From Clostridiales bacterium (lineage in GTDB: Bacteria > Bacillota_A > Clostridia > Christensenellales > CAG-917), in contig JAITEJ010000174.1 of NCBI GenBank assembly GCA_031282095.1, positions 1 through 20,412 on the forward strand: a stretch of 20,412 nt of DNA, read 5' to 3'. Made by a program: the position numbers and the translations under genes. This document shows, piece after piece, positions 8,549 through 16,448 of this stretch. The notes beneath the pieces are model-generated. The model did not search any database, was not told where the DNA came from, and worked only from the letters and a program-made list of their open reading frames with translations. Positions within the stretch are counted from its first letter, which is position 1. Each line of letters begins with the position of its first letter.

Positions 8549-9751
8549 TCAGTTACCTCCCACCATTTCGTTTTCGGAAACCGAGGCGTTGTCCGGCAGC
8601 ATATAACCCGGCGCGACGACCGCGATCTGCCACTCGCCGTTCTTAGCGGCGGAAGTCTGCGTCGCCCCTACCGCGGCGTTTTTACCTACCTTAGCGTTCC
8701 AACCGATTATGGAATAACGCACGTCCGCGTTCGCCTCTATGACGGCGCCGGGCATGAGAATGGAACCCTCCACGCGCGCGCCCTTGGCGATGTTGCAGCC
8801 GTAGGATACGACCGAATTGACGACGGTGCCGTTTACCGTGCAGCCCTCGCTGATAAGCGAATTACGCACCACGGCGTAATCACCGACGAAATGCGGCGGC
8901 GAAGCCGTATTCCTCGCGTAAATTTTCCAATTCTTTTCCTGAAGCGTAAAACCCGACCTTCCGTAAAGTATGTCCATATGCGCCTCCCAAAGACTTGAAA
9001 TCGTGCCGACGTCCTTCCAGTAATCATCAAAGCCGTAGGCGAACATACGCTGCCCGTCGGACAGCATTTTGGGAATTATATCCTTTCCGAAATCGTTCGA
9101 CGACGACTTATTTTCCTCGTCCTCGACGAGATACTTGCGCAACTTACACCACGAAAATATGTATATACCCATAGAAGCTTTCGTGCTCTTAGGTTTTTTC
9201 GGTTTCTCCTCGAACTCGTAAATAACGCCGTCCTCGCGCGTGTTCATGATTCCGAAACGGGACGCCTCGGTCAAAGGTACGTCAAGAACGGCTATGGTGC
9301 AGTCGGCGCCGTTCTTTTTATGCGCCGCAAGCATCGCCGAATAATCCATTTTATAAATATGATCTCCCGACAGAATAAGCACATAATCCGGATTGTATCT
9401 ATCGATAAAATCAATGTTCTGATATATGGCGTTAGCGGTTCCCTTATACCATTCGCCGGACTTCGCGCGCATAAACGGCGGCAGAACATAAATGCCTCCG
9501 TCCAGCCTGTCCAAATCCCACGGCTGACCGTTGCCTATATACTGATGTAACTCAAACGGACGGTATTGAGTCAGCACGCCTATCGTGTCGATCCCTGAGT
9601 TAACGCAGTTAGACAACGGAAAATCTATTATGCGGTATTTCGCGCCGAACGGCACCGCCGGCTTTGCCACGTCGTTCGTGAGAACTCCCAAACGCGTTCC
9701 CTGACCGCCGGCGAGCAACATAGCTACGCAATCCTTTTTAATCGCTTTCAT
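8549..9751 (-). CDS. glgC: Glucose-1-phosphate adenylyltransferase (ADP-glucose pyrophosphorylase)
   Basis: Makes ADP-glucose from ATP and glucose-1-phosphate, the committed step of bacterial glycogen synthesis. From [16 protein letters not shown] the protein has 400 residues. That start has a GGGAG site 8 nt upstream; the 32-residue extension to 9847 is Arg/Lys-rich, begins within the copied glgB tail and has no ribosome site. Motifs: [11 protein letters not shown] (15-25), [68 protein letters not shown] and DYWKDVGT, followed by a left-handed beta-helix domain ([16 protein letters not shown]). The catalytic loops are all present. It is followed directly by glgD and preceded by a strong leader hairpin. 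Confidence 0.97.
   Translation of the reverse strand: MKAIKKDCVAMLLAGGQGTRLGVLTNDVAKPAVPFGAKYRIIDFPLSNCVNSGIDTIGVLTQYRPFELHQYIGNGQPWDLDRLDGGIYVLPPFMRAKSGEWYKGTANAIYQNIDFIDRYNPDYVLILSGDHIYKMDYSAMLAAHKKNGADCTIAVLDVPLTEASRFGIMNTREDGVIYEFEEKPKKPKSTKASMGIYIFSWCKLRKYLVEDEENKSSSNDFGKDIIPKMLSDGQRMFAYGFDDYWKDVGTISSLWEAHMDILYGRSGFTLQEKNWKIYARNTASPPHFVGDYAVVRNSLISEGCTVNGTVVNSVVSYGCNIAKGARVEGSILMPGAVIEANADVRYSIIGWNAKVGKNAAVGATQTSAAKNGEWQIAVVAPGYMLPDNASVSENEMVGGN
8555..8560 (-). promoter_or_regulatory. glgD Shine-Dalgarno inside the glgC coding end
   Basis: GGAGGT on the message encodes the final Gly-Gly of GlgC and lies 7 nt before the glgD ATG. This arrangement couples glgD translation to glgC and should favour a fixed subunit ratio. 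Confidence 0.85.
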
Positions 9752-9759
9752 ATATTTCT

Positions 9760-9764
9760 CTCCC
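9760..9764 (-). promoter_or_regulatory. glgC Shine-Dalgarno deciding the start at 9751
   Basis: GGGAG on the message, 8 nt before the ATG at 9751. It lies only 2 nt downstream of the 12-bp hairpin at 9767-9798. Confidence 0.8.
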
Positions 9765-9766
9765 TT

Positions 9767-9798
9767 TTCCCGTCCCCCAGAATCCGGGGGGACGGGAA
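9767..9798 (-). other. Perfect 12-bp GC-rich hairpin abutting the glgC ribosome site
   Basis: TTCCCGTCCCCC (9767-9778) and GGGGGACGGGAA (9787-9798) are exactly complementary around an 8-nt loop. On the transcript the stem is followed by AAGGGAGAG and not by U residues, so it is not an intrinsic terminator. Its place suggests mRNA protection after processing, or control of access to the glgC ribosome site. Confidence 0.7.
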
Positions 9799-9815
9799 TC
9801 CTTATCATATCTTCT

Positions 9816-9948
9816 TTATCCTTCCGGCGGAACCGCCGCCGTAACATACTGCCGTTTAGCCTGCTCCGCTTACGCCGTATTCTTCCCTTTCGGAATTCAC
9901 AAGCGTTTTTAAAACATCTCCGAAACGAAAACCCTCGTCGTATCCCTT
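9816..9948 (-). repeat. Degenerate copy of the 3' end of glgB
   Basis: From 9816 to about 9915 the spacer aligns with the last codons of glgB at an offset of 132-133 bp. The clearest block is 9860-9885 against 9992-10017, 21 of 26 identical. Flanking blocks also align: CTTCCGGCGGAACCGC with the end of glgB near 9955, and GCGTTTTTAAAACATC with GCGGTTTTAAAAACATC. A TTA (TAA stop on the transcript) at 9816-9818 aligns with the glgB stop at 9949-9951. The copy fills the spacer except for the glgC leader. Confidence 0.85.
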
Positions 9949-11901
9949 TTATTTTTTCGACGGAGCCGCGCGCCGCGATATATGCGTTAGGTCTGCCCCG
10001 CTTTCTTCGTATTCTTCATCTGCCGTGCCCAGCGGTTTTAAAAACATCACGGAGTTGGCGGGTATTATCAGTTTAGTGCTGTAAGGCTGCCCGTGTAGCG
10101 GTTTTTCCACCGTTTTGAACGTCATGCGGCGGGTGCTTTCTCCGCCGTATTTCTGCATACTCGACAGAAGCTCCGTTTTGTAATCATACTTTTCCGGAAC
10201 GCCCATACGGTATTTGACCCGCTCCTCGCCGGAGAAATTAACGACGGCTATCACGTAGCTTCCGTCCTTTGCGTAACGGATAAAGGATATTATATTTTGC
10301 AGATTGTCGTCCACGACAATCCACTTAAAACCGTTAAGTGAAGAATCCTGCTCGTACATGGCGGGAGTGTTCAGATATAATTCGTTCAAGTCCTTTACGA
10401 ACTTCTGCATAGTGCGGTGGCGCGGAAAATCCAACAAAAACCAATCCAACTCGCGCATATAGTTCCATTCGATGAACTGAGCGAACTCATTGCCCATAAA
10501 AGTAAGCTTTTTGCCGGGATGCGCCGTCATATATCCGTAAAAAGCCTTCAGATTCTCAAATTTGGCGTCATATTCCCCGGGACATTTACCGATCATGGAC
10601 GCCTTGCCGTGAACCACCTCGTCATGCGAAAGCGGTAGAACGTAATTTTCCGAAAACGCGTATGTAATGGAAAAAGTCAAGTTTCCGTGCATATTTTTTC
10701 TGAAAAAAGGATCGCATGATAAATATTTAATGCTGTCGTTCATCCAACCCATGTTCCATTTGAAATTGAAACCGAGACCGCCGTCGTAAGCCGGCATCGT
10801 AACCATTGGATATGCGGTGGATTCCTCGGCTATAGTCATCGCGCCGCGGTATTTGGAAAGAATCGCGGTGTTCAGCGCGCGCAGAAAATCGCGCGCTTCA
10901 AGATTATAATTACCGCCGTATTCGTTTTTGATCCACTCGCCGTTTTTACGTCCGTAATCGAGATAAAGCATGGATGCCACCGCGTCCAACCTTATGCCGT
11001 CTATGTGATAGACGTCGAACCAAAACATAGCCGACGAAATCAAAAAGCTTTTGACCTCGTTTTTGGCAAAGTCGTATATCTTGGTGCCCCATTCCTTATG
11101 CTCGCCCTTACGCGGATCGGCATACTCGTAAAGGGCGGTGCCGTCGAATTCCGCCAAGCCGTGCCGGTCGCGCGGGAAATGCGACAGCACGAGATCCAAA
11201 ATCACGCCGATACCGGCGCGGTGGCACCTATCGACGAACGCCGCGAAATCGTGCGGCGCGCCGTAACGCGAGGTGGGCGCGAAAAGCCCGGTGGGCTGAT
11301 AACCCCATGAACCGTCGAAAGGATATTCCGTAATCGGCATAAGCTCGACATGGGTATAATTCATCTTCTTTATATACGGAATAAGCTCGTCCGCCAGCTT
11401 TTCGTAACTGTAATAATTTCCGTCGGGGTATTTTTTCCACGAACCCGCGTGCAACTCGTATATGTTTACTGGGCTTTCGGACGGCTGAAAGGCTTCGCGC
11501 GCCCTAAGCCACTTCTTATCTCCCCATTTGTATGCGCCCGACTCGTAAAGCTTCGAGGCGTTACCCGGTACGGTTTCAAAATGGAGCGCGTACGGGTCGA
11601 TTTTATTGACAGTGCTTCCGTCCTTAAGCTCTACCGCGAACTTGTAACAATCATACTGCTTGGCGCCGGCGACGTAAGCCGTCCAAACGCCGTTGTCGTC
11701 AACCTCCATTCTGTTTACGCCCGCGATCCAATCGTTAAAATCGCCCACGACGGACACTGCGGACGCGTTCGGCGCCCAAACGCGGAAACGCCACAGATCG
11801 ACGCCGTCCTTAGAAACTTTCAGCGGAGACATCAGTTTGTATGATTCATAATTCGTCCCTTCATGGAAAAGATAAAGGGGATAGCTATCTTGAGTATTCA
11901 T
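9949..11901 (-). CDS. glgB: 1,4-alpha-glucan branching enzyme
   Basis: A 650-residue GH13 branching enzyme that forms alpha-1,6 branches in glycogen. I start at [10 protein letters not shown] (11901): the next block, [13 protein letters not shown], is a conserved GlgB N-terminal motif, and a promoter overlaps the 12-codon upstream extension. CBM48 follows ([23 protein letters not shown], about 37-58), then the barrel: [36 protein letters not shown] with nucleophile Asp306, TIAEES with Glu359, and [12 protein letters not shown] with Asp427. One barrel motif reads DLVLSHFP where most family members have D-x-VPAHF. As first gene of the operon it has TATAAT 7 nt before the ATG and no Shine-Dalgarno, so it is probably read from a leaderless mRNA. 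An extra tail of about 20 residues ([15 protein letters not shown]...) follows the last conserved strand. Confidence 0.96.
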   Translation of the reverse strand: MNTQDSYPLYLFHEGTNYESYKLMSPLKVSKDGVDLWRFRVWAPNASAVSVVGDFNDWIAGVNRMEVDDNGVWTAYVAGAKQYDCYKFAVELKDGSTVNKIDPYALHFETVPGNASKLYESGAYKWGDKKWLRAREAFQPSESPVNIYELHAGSWKKYPDGNYYSYEKLADELIPYIKKMNYTHVELMPITEYPFDGSWGYQPTGLFAPTSRYGAPHDFAAFVDRCHRAGIGVILDLVLSHFPRDRHGLAEFDGTALYEYADPRKGEHKEWGTKIYDFAKNEVKSFLISSAMFWFDVYHIDGIRLDAVASMLYLDYGRKNGEWIKNEYGGNYNLEARDFLRALNTAILSKYRGAMTIAEESTAYPMVTMPAYDGGLGFNFKWNMGWMNDSIKYLSCDPFFRKNMHGNLTFSITYAFSENYVLPLSHDEVVHGKASMIGKCPGEYDAKFENLKAFYGYMTAHPGKKLTFMGNEFAQFIEWNYMRELDWFLLDFPRHRTMQKFVKDLNELYLNTPAMYEQDSSLNGFKWIVVDDNLQNIISFIRYAKDGSYVIAVVNFSGEERVKYRMGVPEKYDYKTELLSSMQKYGGESTRRMTFKTVEKPLHGQPYSTKLIIPANSVMFLKPLGTADEEYEESGADLTHISRRAAPSKK

Positions 11902-11908
11902 CTTAATT

Positions 11909-11937
11909 ATTATAGCAAAACTTATTAAATAACACAA
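11909..11937 (-). promoter_or_regulatory. Sigma-A-type promoter of the glycogen operon
   Basis: On the minus strand, TTGTGT (11937-11932), a 17-nt spacer and a perfect TATAAT (11914-11909) lie directly before glgB. Only 7 nt separate the -10 box from the ATG at 11901, so the transcript should start at or next to the start codon. Confidence 0.75.
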
Positions 11938-12220
11938 CCTACTTTTGCAAAAATTTAACGGTATGTTTATAATATATTTCCTAACCGCCGAAAAAATTCT
12001 CGCAAATACGCGAAAAACCGCGAAAACAAATTTGACGCGTTATATCCGGCTCAAATCTCAGCGTGAACCGTATTTCAATAAATAAACGTTTTTGCGCAAA
12101 TAGCGATCGTTGCCCGCAATATTCTTTAAAAACAGAACATTTTCCGCCTTTTTCGCCGATCATAACAAAAAACGAAAAAATATTACAATATATTTATCAT
12201 ATACAAAACACATTTACAAC
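11938..12220 (-). other. AT-rich non-coding region upstream of the glycogen operon
   Basis: About 280 bp with no supported gene. It has runs of A and T and the short near-repeat CGCGAAAAACCGCGAAAAC (around 12009-12027). As the region just upstream of the operon promoter it is the natural place for activator or repressor sites, but I recognise none. Confidence 0.4.
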
Positions 12221-12223
12221 GCG

Positions 12224-12592
12224 GCAAGCATTCGACGCGTAAAACGCCTTTTTCCATACAACAAGCTTTCAACGCGCAAGATATCTTCCATACGGCAAGC
12301 CTTCAACGCGCAAGATATCTTTTCCATACAACAAGCTTTCAAAGCGCAAGATATCTTCCATACGGCAAGCCTTCAACGCGCAAGATATCTTTTCCATACG
12401 GCAAGCTTTCAAAGCGCAAGATATCTTTTCCATACGGCAAGCTTTCAACACGCAAGATATCTTTTCTATACAGCAAGCTTTCAACGCGCAAGATATCTTT
12501 TCCATACGGCAAGCTTTCAACACGCAAGATATCCTTCATACGGCAAGCATTCGATACGCAGTATATCTTTCTCATACTGCGAAGTCAATTTT
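12224..12592 (-). repeat. Ten-unit 34-38 bp tandem array abutting the ispE stop codon
   Basis: Units begin with CAAGC at 12224, 12262, 12296, 12332, 12366, 12402, 12438, 12474, 12510 and 12544. A degraded eleventh at 12580 runs into the end of ispE. Units are 36 bp, or 34 bp where TT is missing, apart from a 38-bp first unit. Eight of the ten carry the perfect 10-bp palindrome AAGATATCTT or a one-base variant, and most carry AAGCTT. A TCAAC motif in the units lines up with TCAAC at the ispE stop, so the array may have grown from the gene end. There are no unique spacers, so it is not CRISPR. Open frames through it on both strands follow from the 36-bp period. Confidence 0.93.
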
Positions 12593-13420
12593 TCAACAAC
12601 CCCCTTGGATTTCCGTTATGAAAACCCGCGACGCACTTTTGAGAATTTTGCTTATTTTTAATAAGTCACCGTCGTTCGCAAGCACTGCGAAGCCGCTTCC
12701 GCTGCCCGTCATGACAAAGGGCGCGCCGAACGGACGGCAAGCCTTTTCCACTAGGTCTGCAAAATTTTTCAGACGGGGTTCGGTCTCCGCCGCGCCTCTG
12801 AAAAGGGCATTTTTAAGGCAACCATTAAAAGCGTAAATATCGCCGGACTGCAAAGCCTCAGCTATGCGTAAAATATCGGCTTCATCTCCGCCCACCGCGT
12901 CGTAAGCCGCGTACGCCGCCGCCGTAGACACGGAGAAAGGGGGAACCGCTATAAGAACGCGCCGTTTCGGAAAAGTCAGCGCCAGACACTCTCCTCCCGT
13001 TCCGCGCACACGCGCCGCTCCGCCGCTGTACATAAAAGGCACGTCGCTACCCGCCGCCGAAAGCATATCCGCCGCAGGCTCCCGTCCGTTAAGCGCGGCA
13101 AGCGCGCGGAATACTCCCGCCGCATCCGCCGATGAACCGCCCAAGCCCGCTCCGAACGGTATCTTTTTCTTTATTTTTATGCGATAACCGCCGCCGAAAG
13201 CGGAGGTATAAAGCCGCGCCGCCCGCGCCGCGCTGTTCTCGCCGTCCACTTGCGTGTCGGAGAACACTTGATTCATGCCGTCGGCGCTTCGCTCAACCGT
13301 TATTTCGTCGCACAACGAAACCGTACACATAACGGTATCGATCGTATGCAAACCGCCCGAACGCCCCGTGACATTCAATCCTAGATTGATTTTGGCATAT
13401 GCGTTAAGCGTTACGCTCAT
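12593..13420 (-). CDS. ispE: 4-diphosphocytidyl-2-C-methyl-D-erythritol kinase
   Basis: A 275-residue GHMP kinase that phosphorylates CDP-methylerythritol in the MEP route to isoprenoids. Evidence: the N-terminal LNAYAKINLGLNV block with Lys10, the ATP-binding loop PFGAGLGGSSADAAG (88-102) with Asp99, and the C-terminal MTGSGSGFAVL block near 238-248. Length fits the family, though it is slightly short. The leader contains AGGGGTAGGA a few bases before the ATG as a ribosome site. The leader itself appears to be a degraded copy of the 3' end of the upstream ATP-grasp gene. A tandem array of 34-38 bp units follows the stop. Confidence 0.93.
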   Translation of the reverse strand: MSVTLNAYAKINLGLNVTGRSGGLHTIDTVMCTVSLCDEITVERSADGMNQVFSDTQVDGENSAARAARLYTSAFGGGYRIKIKKKIPFGAGLGGSSADAAGVFRALAALNGREPAADMLSAAGSDVPFMYSGGAARVRGTGGECLALTFPKRRVLIAVPPFSVSTAAAYAAYDAVGGDEADILRIAEALQSGDIYAFNGCLKNALFRGAAETEPRLKNFADLVEKACRPFGAPFVMTGSGSGFAVLANDGDLLKISKILKSASRVFITEIQGGC

Positions 13421-13426
13421 ATTTTC

Positions 13427-13548
13427 CTACCCCTTTCCGTCTCTCGCCGTGACGAGCGCGCCGCCCGCCCTTATTGCGGCGCGCAGCCGCCTCTCCGGCA
13501 TCCGCCTTTAGCAAATGGGCTGACTTGCCGCCGCGGACGGGAGCATTA
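13427..13548 (-). repeat. Degenerate copy of the ATP-grasp gene 3' end, forming the ispE leader
   Basis: Almost the whole 128-bp spacer aligns with the last 120 or so bases of the ATP-grasp gene at an offset of 122-124 bp. CTA at 13427-13429 aligns with the gene stop TTA at 13549-13551. The block at 13467-13483 aligns with 13591-13607 (12 of 17). CCTCTCCGGCATCCGCCTTT near 13491 aligns with CCTCTCATCTGCCTTGAG near 13618, and CTTGCC is shared at the far end. Identity is lower than for the GH13 or glgD tails, so this copy is older or under less constraint. Confidence 0.75.
13456..13484 (-). other. Perfect 9-bp GC hairpin in the ispE leader
   Basis: GCGCGCCGC (13456-13464) and GCGGCGCGC (13476-13484) are exact complements with an 11-nt loop. 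No U-run follows on the transcript. The parent sequence in the ATP-grasp coding region near 13579-13608 forms only an imperfect version. Confidence 0.6.
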
Positions 13549-14898
13549 TTATCCCTCTCTTTTTCTCAACACAACGGAGCACGCCACACGTCCTTGATTG
13601 TGGTGCGTGGTGACCAGCCCTCTCATCTGCCTTGAGTAAAGTCCCGCAAGCTTGCCGTCGTATACGAACATACCGGTCATGTTGCCGTAATCATGGCGGT
13701 GTAAAACGCCGTCTTTATCAAAATACATATTAGGCGTACGGTAAGGCGGGCAGTATTCCTGCAAAACGAAATCCTTGCCGACGTGTTCGCGAATCAGGTT
13801 TTCCCATTCCCCGTGTGAAAAATCGCCGCCCGCGGCAACCTCTTTCGAACCGTACTTATCGGCGGGCTTTATGAGCCATGCGTTTTTGTTCTTCAGAACA
13901 TCGTTCAGGTCGAATTTACCTATTTCCAATAAAAAGGTTTTCGGCACGTGCGCGTTTATGAAAGCGTTTTCGTCTGATGTAAGGAACGCCGCCGTTTCAG
14001 GCGCGCGTAAAATCCGAAACAGATGTTTATTGTGTATAACCTGCGTTCTGAACGCCCCGATAAGACAAACCGCGCCCGCCTTTACCGCCGCTATAAAGTC
14101 GCTTATCTCTCCGAATTTTTCCATGCATTCCGAAGTGACCGCGCGGCGGTATACGGCGTCTATCTTAAGTCCCGACTTAGTGTACAAAGCGCCGTCCTTA
14201 AAACGCAGATCGCGTATTTCCGCTATAACGGCGTTTATGCCGCGTTTAAGAAAGGAATCTCTAAAAACCGCGAATTCGCCGTTGGTCGCGCTTTCCGAAA
14301 AATCCGCTATCGCGACCGAGGGATTATCGACACGCCCCTTGAAACCGCCGTATATATTCATAAAGGCATCCGTCCAACTGTCGAAAAGCTCAAAAGCGGA
14401 AAAGTCGTATCTTTCACGGAATACTTTCCACAAAGCGCTGTTTTTCCACGCGTTAAAAATTTCCCTGTCCTCATTCATCGCACTCGCGCCGTCGGCGTTG
14501 AATTCGCAGAATTTAAAATCGTAGGTTTCCTCATTGAAGAAGATATCCAGCCGCGATATAGGCAGTTTCGACTCGTATCCGGCAGGAAGTAATATGAGCC
14601 GCTCCAGTTCTTTGGAAAACGGAAACAACGCGCGGTATTTTTCGTCCTCAAGATAGCGGGATATAACCTTTTCCAAAATCCGCGCCGTCGTCTCCGCGGC
14701 GTCCTTTATCACGGCGTACGCATCCGGCGTAAATATCTTGGGCGCGCACTGAAACTCCAACTGCCCGAAGCGGAACGTCGCCGTCGAATTGCGGATATAT
14801 TCCCGCGCGGCAAGGAAGTCCTCTGCGGTCGCCGCGTCGTTTTCCGACGCCAAACACAAATATTCGGAGAGTGTATCTTTCATTTCCGTTTTTTCCAT
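13549..14898 (-). CDS. Glutathionylspermidine-synthase-like (circularly permuted) ATP-grasp ligase
   Basis: A 449-residue protein resembling the C-terminal synthetase domain of glutathionylspermidine synthase and its stand-alone bacterial relatives. Seen: CEFNADGASAMNED (131-144), like the E-x-N-A-D block of that family; AWLIKPADKYGSKEV near 340, as an ATP-grasp lysine strand; LQEYCPP; and a C-terminal GMFVYDGKLAGLYSRQMRG strand region. These enzymes form an amide bond through an acyl-phosphate. The glutamate-cysteine ligase gene lies directly upstream, so the substrate may be gamma-glutamylcysteine or a derivative, but the acceptor (glycine, polyamine or other amine) cannot be read from sequence. 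No clear Shine-Dalgarno precedes the ATG; a second ATG at 14883 is possible. I am confident of the fold and unsure of the reaction. Confidence 0.75.
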   Translation of the reverse strand: MEKTEMKDTLSEYLCLASENDAATAEDFLAAREYIRNSTATFRFGQLEFQCAPKIFTPDAYAVIKDAAETTARILEKVISRYLEDEKYRALFPFSKELERLILLPAGYESKLPISRLDIFFNEETYDFKFCEFNADGASAMNEDREIFNAWKNSALWKVFRERYDFSAFELFDSWTDAFMNIYGGFKGRVDNPSVAIADFSESATNGEFAVFRDSFLKRGINAVIAEIRDLRFKDGALYTKSGLKIDAVYRRAVTSECMEKFGEISDFIAAVKAGAVCLIGAFRTQVIHNKHLFRILRAPETAAFLTSDENAFINAHVPKTFLLEIGKFDLNDVLKNKNAWLIKPADKYGSKEVAAGGDFSHGEWENLIREHVGKDFVLQEYCPPYRTPNMYFDKDGVLHRHDYGNMTGMFVYDGKLAGLYSRQMRGLVTTHHNQGRVACSVVLRKREG

Positions 14899-14934
14899 AA
14901 CAATATATTTATATTAATTCCCGGCTCCGTTATT

Positions 14935-15188
14935 GCCCGCCGTGTCAGACCGATATTCACAGTCGTAACGCATAATCGTCTATACTCCGTCCACGCGGCA
15001 TACTTATATCAATCACAAGCGCCGGCACTGCCCGCCGTGTCAGACCGATTTTCACAGTCGTAACGCATAATCGTCTATACACTCCGTCCACACGGCATAC
15101 CTATATCAATCACAGGCGCCGTCATTATCTGACTAGTCAAGCCGATTTTCCCACGACGAGAGGCGTATTTCGCTATGCCCATCATTAC
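14935..15188 (-). repeat. Tandem 95-97 bp repeats after the glutamate-cysteine ligase gene
   Basis: Copy 1 (14935-15029) and copy 2 (15030 to about 15126) are nearly identical; their first 50 bases differ at one position, and copy 2 has a CA insertion. A third, partial and diverged copy (about 15120-15187) keeps CCGATTTTC at an offset of 97 from copy 2. The ligase gene end just after it has similar blocks (GACCGGTATTTTTC, then GACGTATTTC against GGCGTATTTC), so the series again seems to descend from a gene 3' end, here with a shorter last offset. This spacer contains no gene. Confidence 0.85.
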
Positions 15189-16448
15189 CTATCCTTGACC
15201 GGTATTTTTCAGACCAGCTCCCGCCGACGTATTTCTCATCATAACCGTGGTTTTTTGAATGAGCGGAAGCAGTATTTTCCCGTTTTTCTCCCCGCGGTTT
15301 GCCAAGCCCTTGCTTGCTGTCGCGATCAGCGTATTGAACGCCTCTCGGAACGGTCTGCCGTAAACCTCCGCGTCGGCGCCGCGGCTTTTAAACTCCTCAA
15401 ACGCCGCATAAGCGTCCGCGTCCGTAACGCCGTCAAAAAGCCGCAGCAGCGAATCCGTATCGCCGCCGTAGAAAACGCCTTCGATCAGCGCGGCGAACGC
15501 CGCCGCCTCTTTTATGGGCATACTGTCCGCCATTCGAATCTCAATAAAGCTTTTCAGCCGCACATACGGAAAAAACATGGACAAAACATGCTCGGCGTCG
15601 GCGTCGGTCATGACGCGTTCGCGGTATATGTCCCGTATTTTCTCCGCGCCGGTGTAGCGCAGCGCGCCGCCGTCAGACACCAAAATCGCGGGAGCGTTCA
15701 GAATATAATCGGCGTAATCGGAAAAACCGAAACGGCTCTTTGAAAGCGCGCCGTCCGCGAACATAGACCTGTCGCGGTCGATGTCCTCCCACACGCGGGT
15801 GCGCGTCATACGCTCCGCCTTTCGTCCCTCGAACACGCGCGCGTTATCGGTGATGAACGCAAAAATCGGCGTGAGCGCGTTAGCCAGACGGAATTTTTTG
15901 ATGAAATCCGCTTCAGAGGCATAGTCTACGGACACCTGAGTCGCTGCCGTGCCGCGCATCATGTTAATCCCCATGCTCCCCGTCGTACGGAAATATTCGT
16001 CCATCATTCGGTAACGAAGCTTCGGTATCAGCGGCAAATCGCGCGCCCGACTCAACGGTTGATAGCCGCAAAGAGCGAACTCCAAACCGAAACTCCGCAA
16101 AATCGGCTGTATTTCCTTAAAAAACTTACGGTATGCGGGCGCAAAATCGGCGGCGCTCCCGTACTCGCCCAAACTGACCTCAAACTGCGCGGCCGGTTCC
16201 AAGCTTACCAGACACTTATCGCGCTTAAGCCCTATCAGCCGTCCTTCCGAATAGATTTTTTCGGTGTAATAAGGCGCAAGAGCATTCAATATCTCCTCCA
16301 CGCCCCCGTTTTCATAAAATGTAACGCTTCTTCCGTCGCCGGAGCGGACGACTATGTGTTCCAGTTCTAATCCCAAACTTTCCTTAGATTTAGCGCCGTT
16401 TAAAAAATGATTGACAAGCGTACGCTTGTTTGATTCGTAAAAATCCAT
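15189..16448 (-). CDS. Glutamate-cysteine ligase, plant/alphaproteobacterial (GCS2) type
   Basis: A 419-residue ATP-dependent ligase that joins cysteine to the gamma-carboxyl of glutamate. It carries the plant-type blocks in order: GLELEHIVV (26-34), SLEPAAQFEVSLG, PKLRYRMMDEYFRTTG, MMRGTAATQVSVDYASEADFIKKFR (plant enzymes read close to MMLRTCTVQVNLDFSSE), WEDIDRDRS, DYADYILNAPA, and FFPYVRLKSFIEIRMADS. These set it apart from the E. coli GshA and GshAB forms. The neighbouring ATP-grasp gene suggests a two-step gamma-Glu-Cys-X pathway. The ATG at 16448 has an AT-rich leader without a Shine-Dalgarno. EgtA-like use, in ergothioneine synthesis, is possible, but no other egt gene is seen. Confidence 0.88.
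   Translation of the reverse strand: MDFYESNKRTLVNHFLNGAKSKESLGLELEHIVVRSGDGRSVTFYENGGVEEILNALAPYYTEKIYSEGRLIGLKRDKCLVSLEPAAQFEVSLGEYGSAADFAPAYRKFFKEIQPILRSFGLEFALCGYQPLSRARDLPLIPKLRYRMMDEYFRTTGSMGINMMRGTAATQVSVDYASEADFIKKFRLANALTPIFAFITDNARVFEGRKAERMTRTRVWEDIDRDRSMFADGALSKSRFGFSDYADYILNAPAILVSDGGALRYTGAEKIRDIYRERVMTDADAEHVLSMFFPYVRLKSFIEIRMADSMPIKEAAAFAALIEGVFYGGDTDSLLRLFDGVTDADAYAAFEEFKSRGADAEVYGRPFREAFNTLIATASKGLANRGEKNGKILLPLIQKTTVMMRNTSAGAGLKNTGQG

Noticed and set aside
9752..9847. 32-residue N-terminal extension of GlgC
   Set aside because: It reads through the leader hairpin and starts in the copied glgB tail; the Shine-Dalgarno at 9760-9764 fits the ATG at 9751.
12224..12592. CRISPR array with 36-bp period
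   Set aside because: Units are contiguous copies of one sequence with no unique spacers between them, and no cas gene is in the window.
12110..12661. Open frames on both strands through the 36-bp array, coding for repeat proteins
   Set aside because: The frames follow from the 12-codon period, use TTG or GTG starts, lack ribosome sites and run into ispE; 34-bp units break the frame.
13775..14592. Long plus-strand frames opposite the ATP-grasp gene
   Set aside because: They are antisense shadows of a well-supported minus-strand gene and show no family motif.
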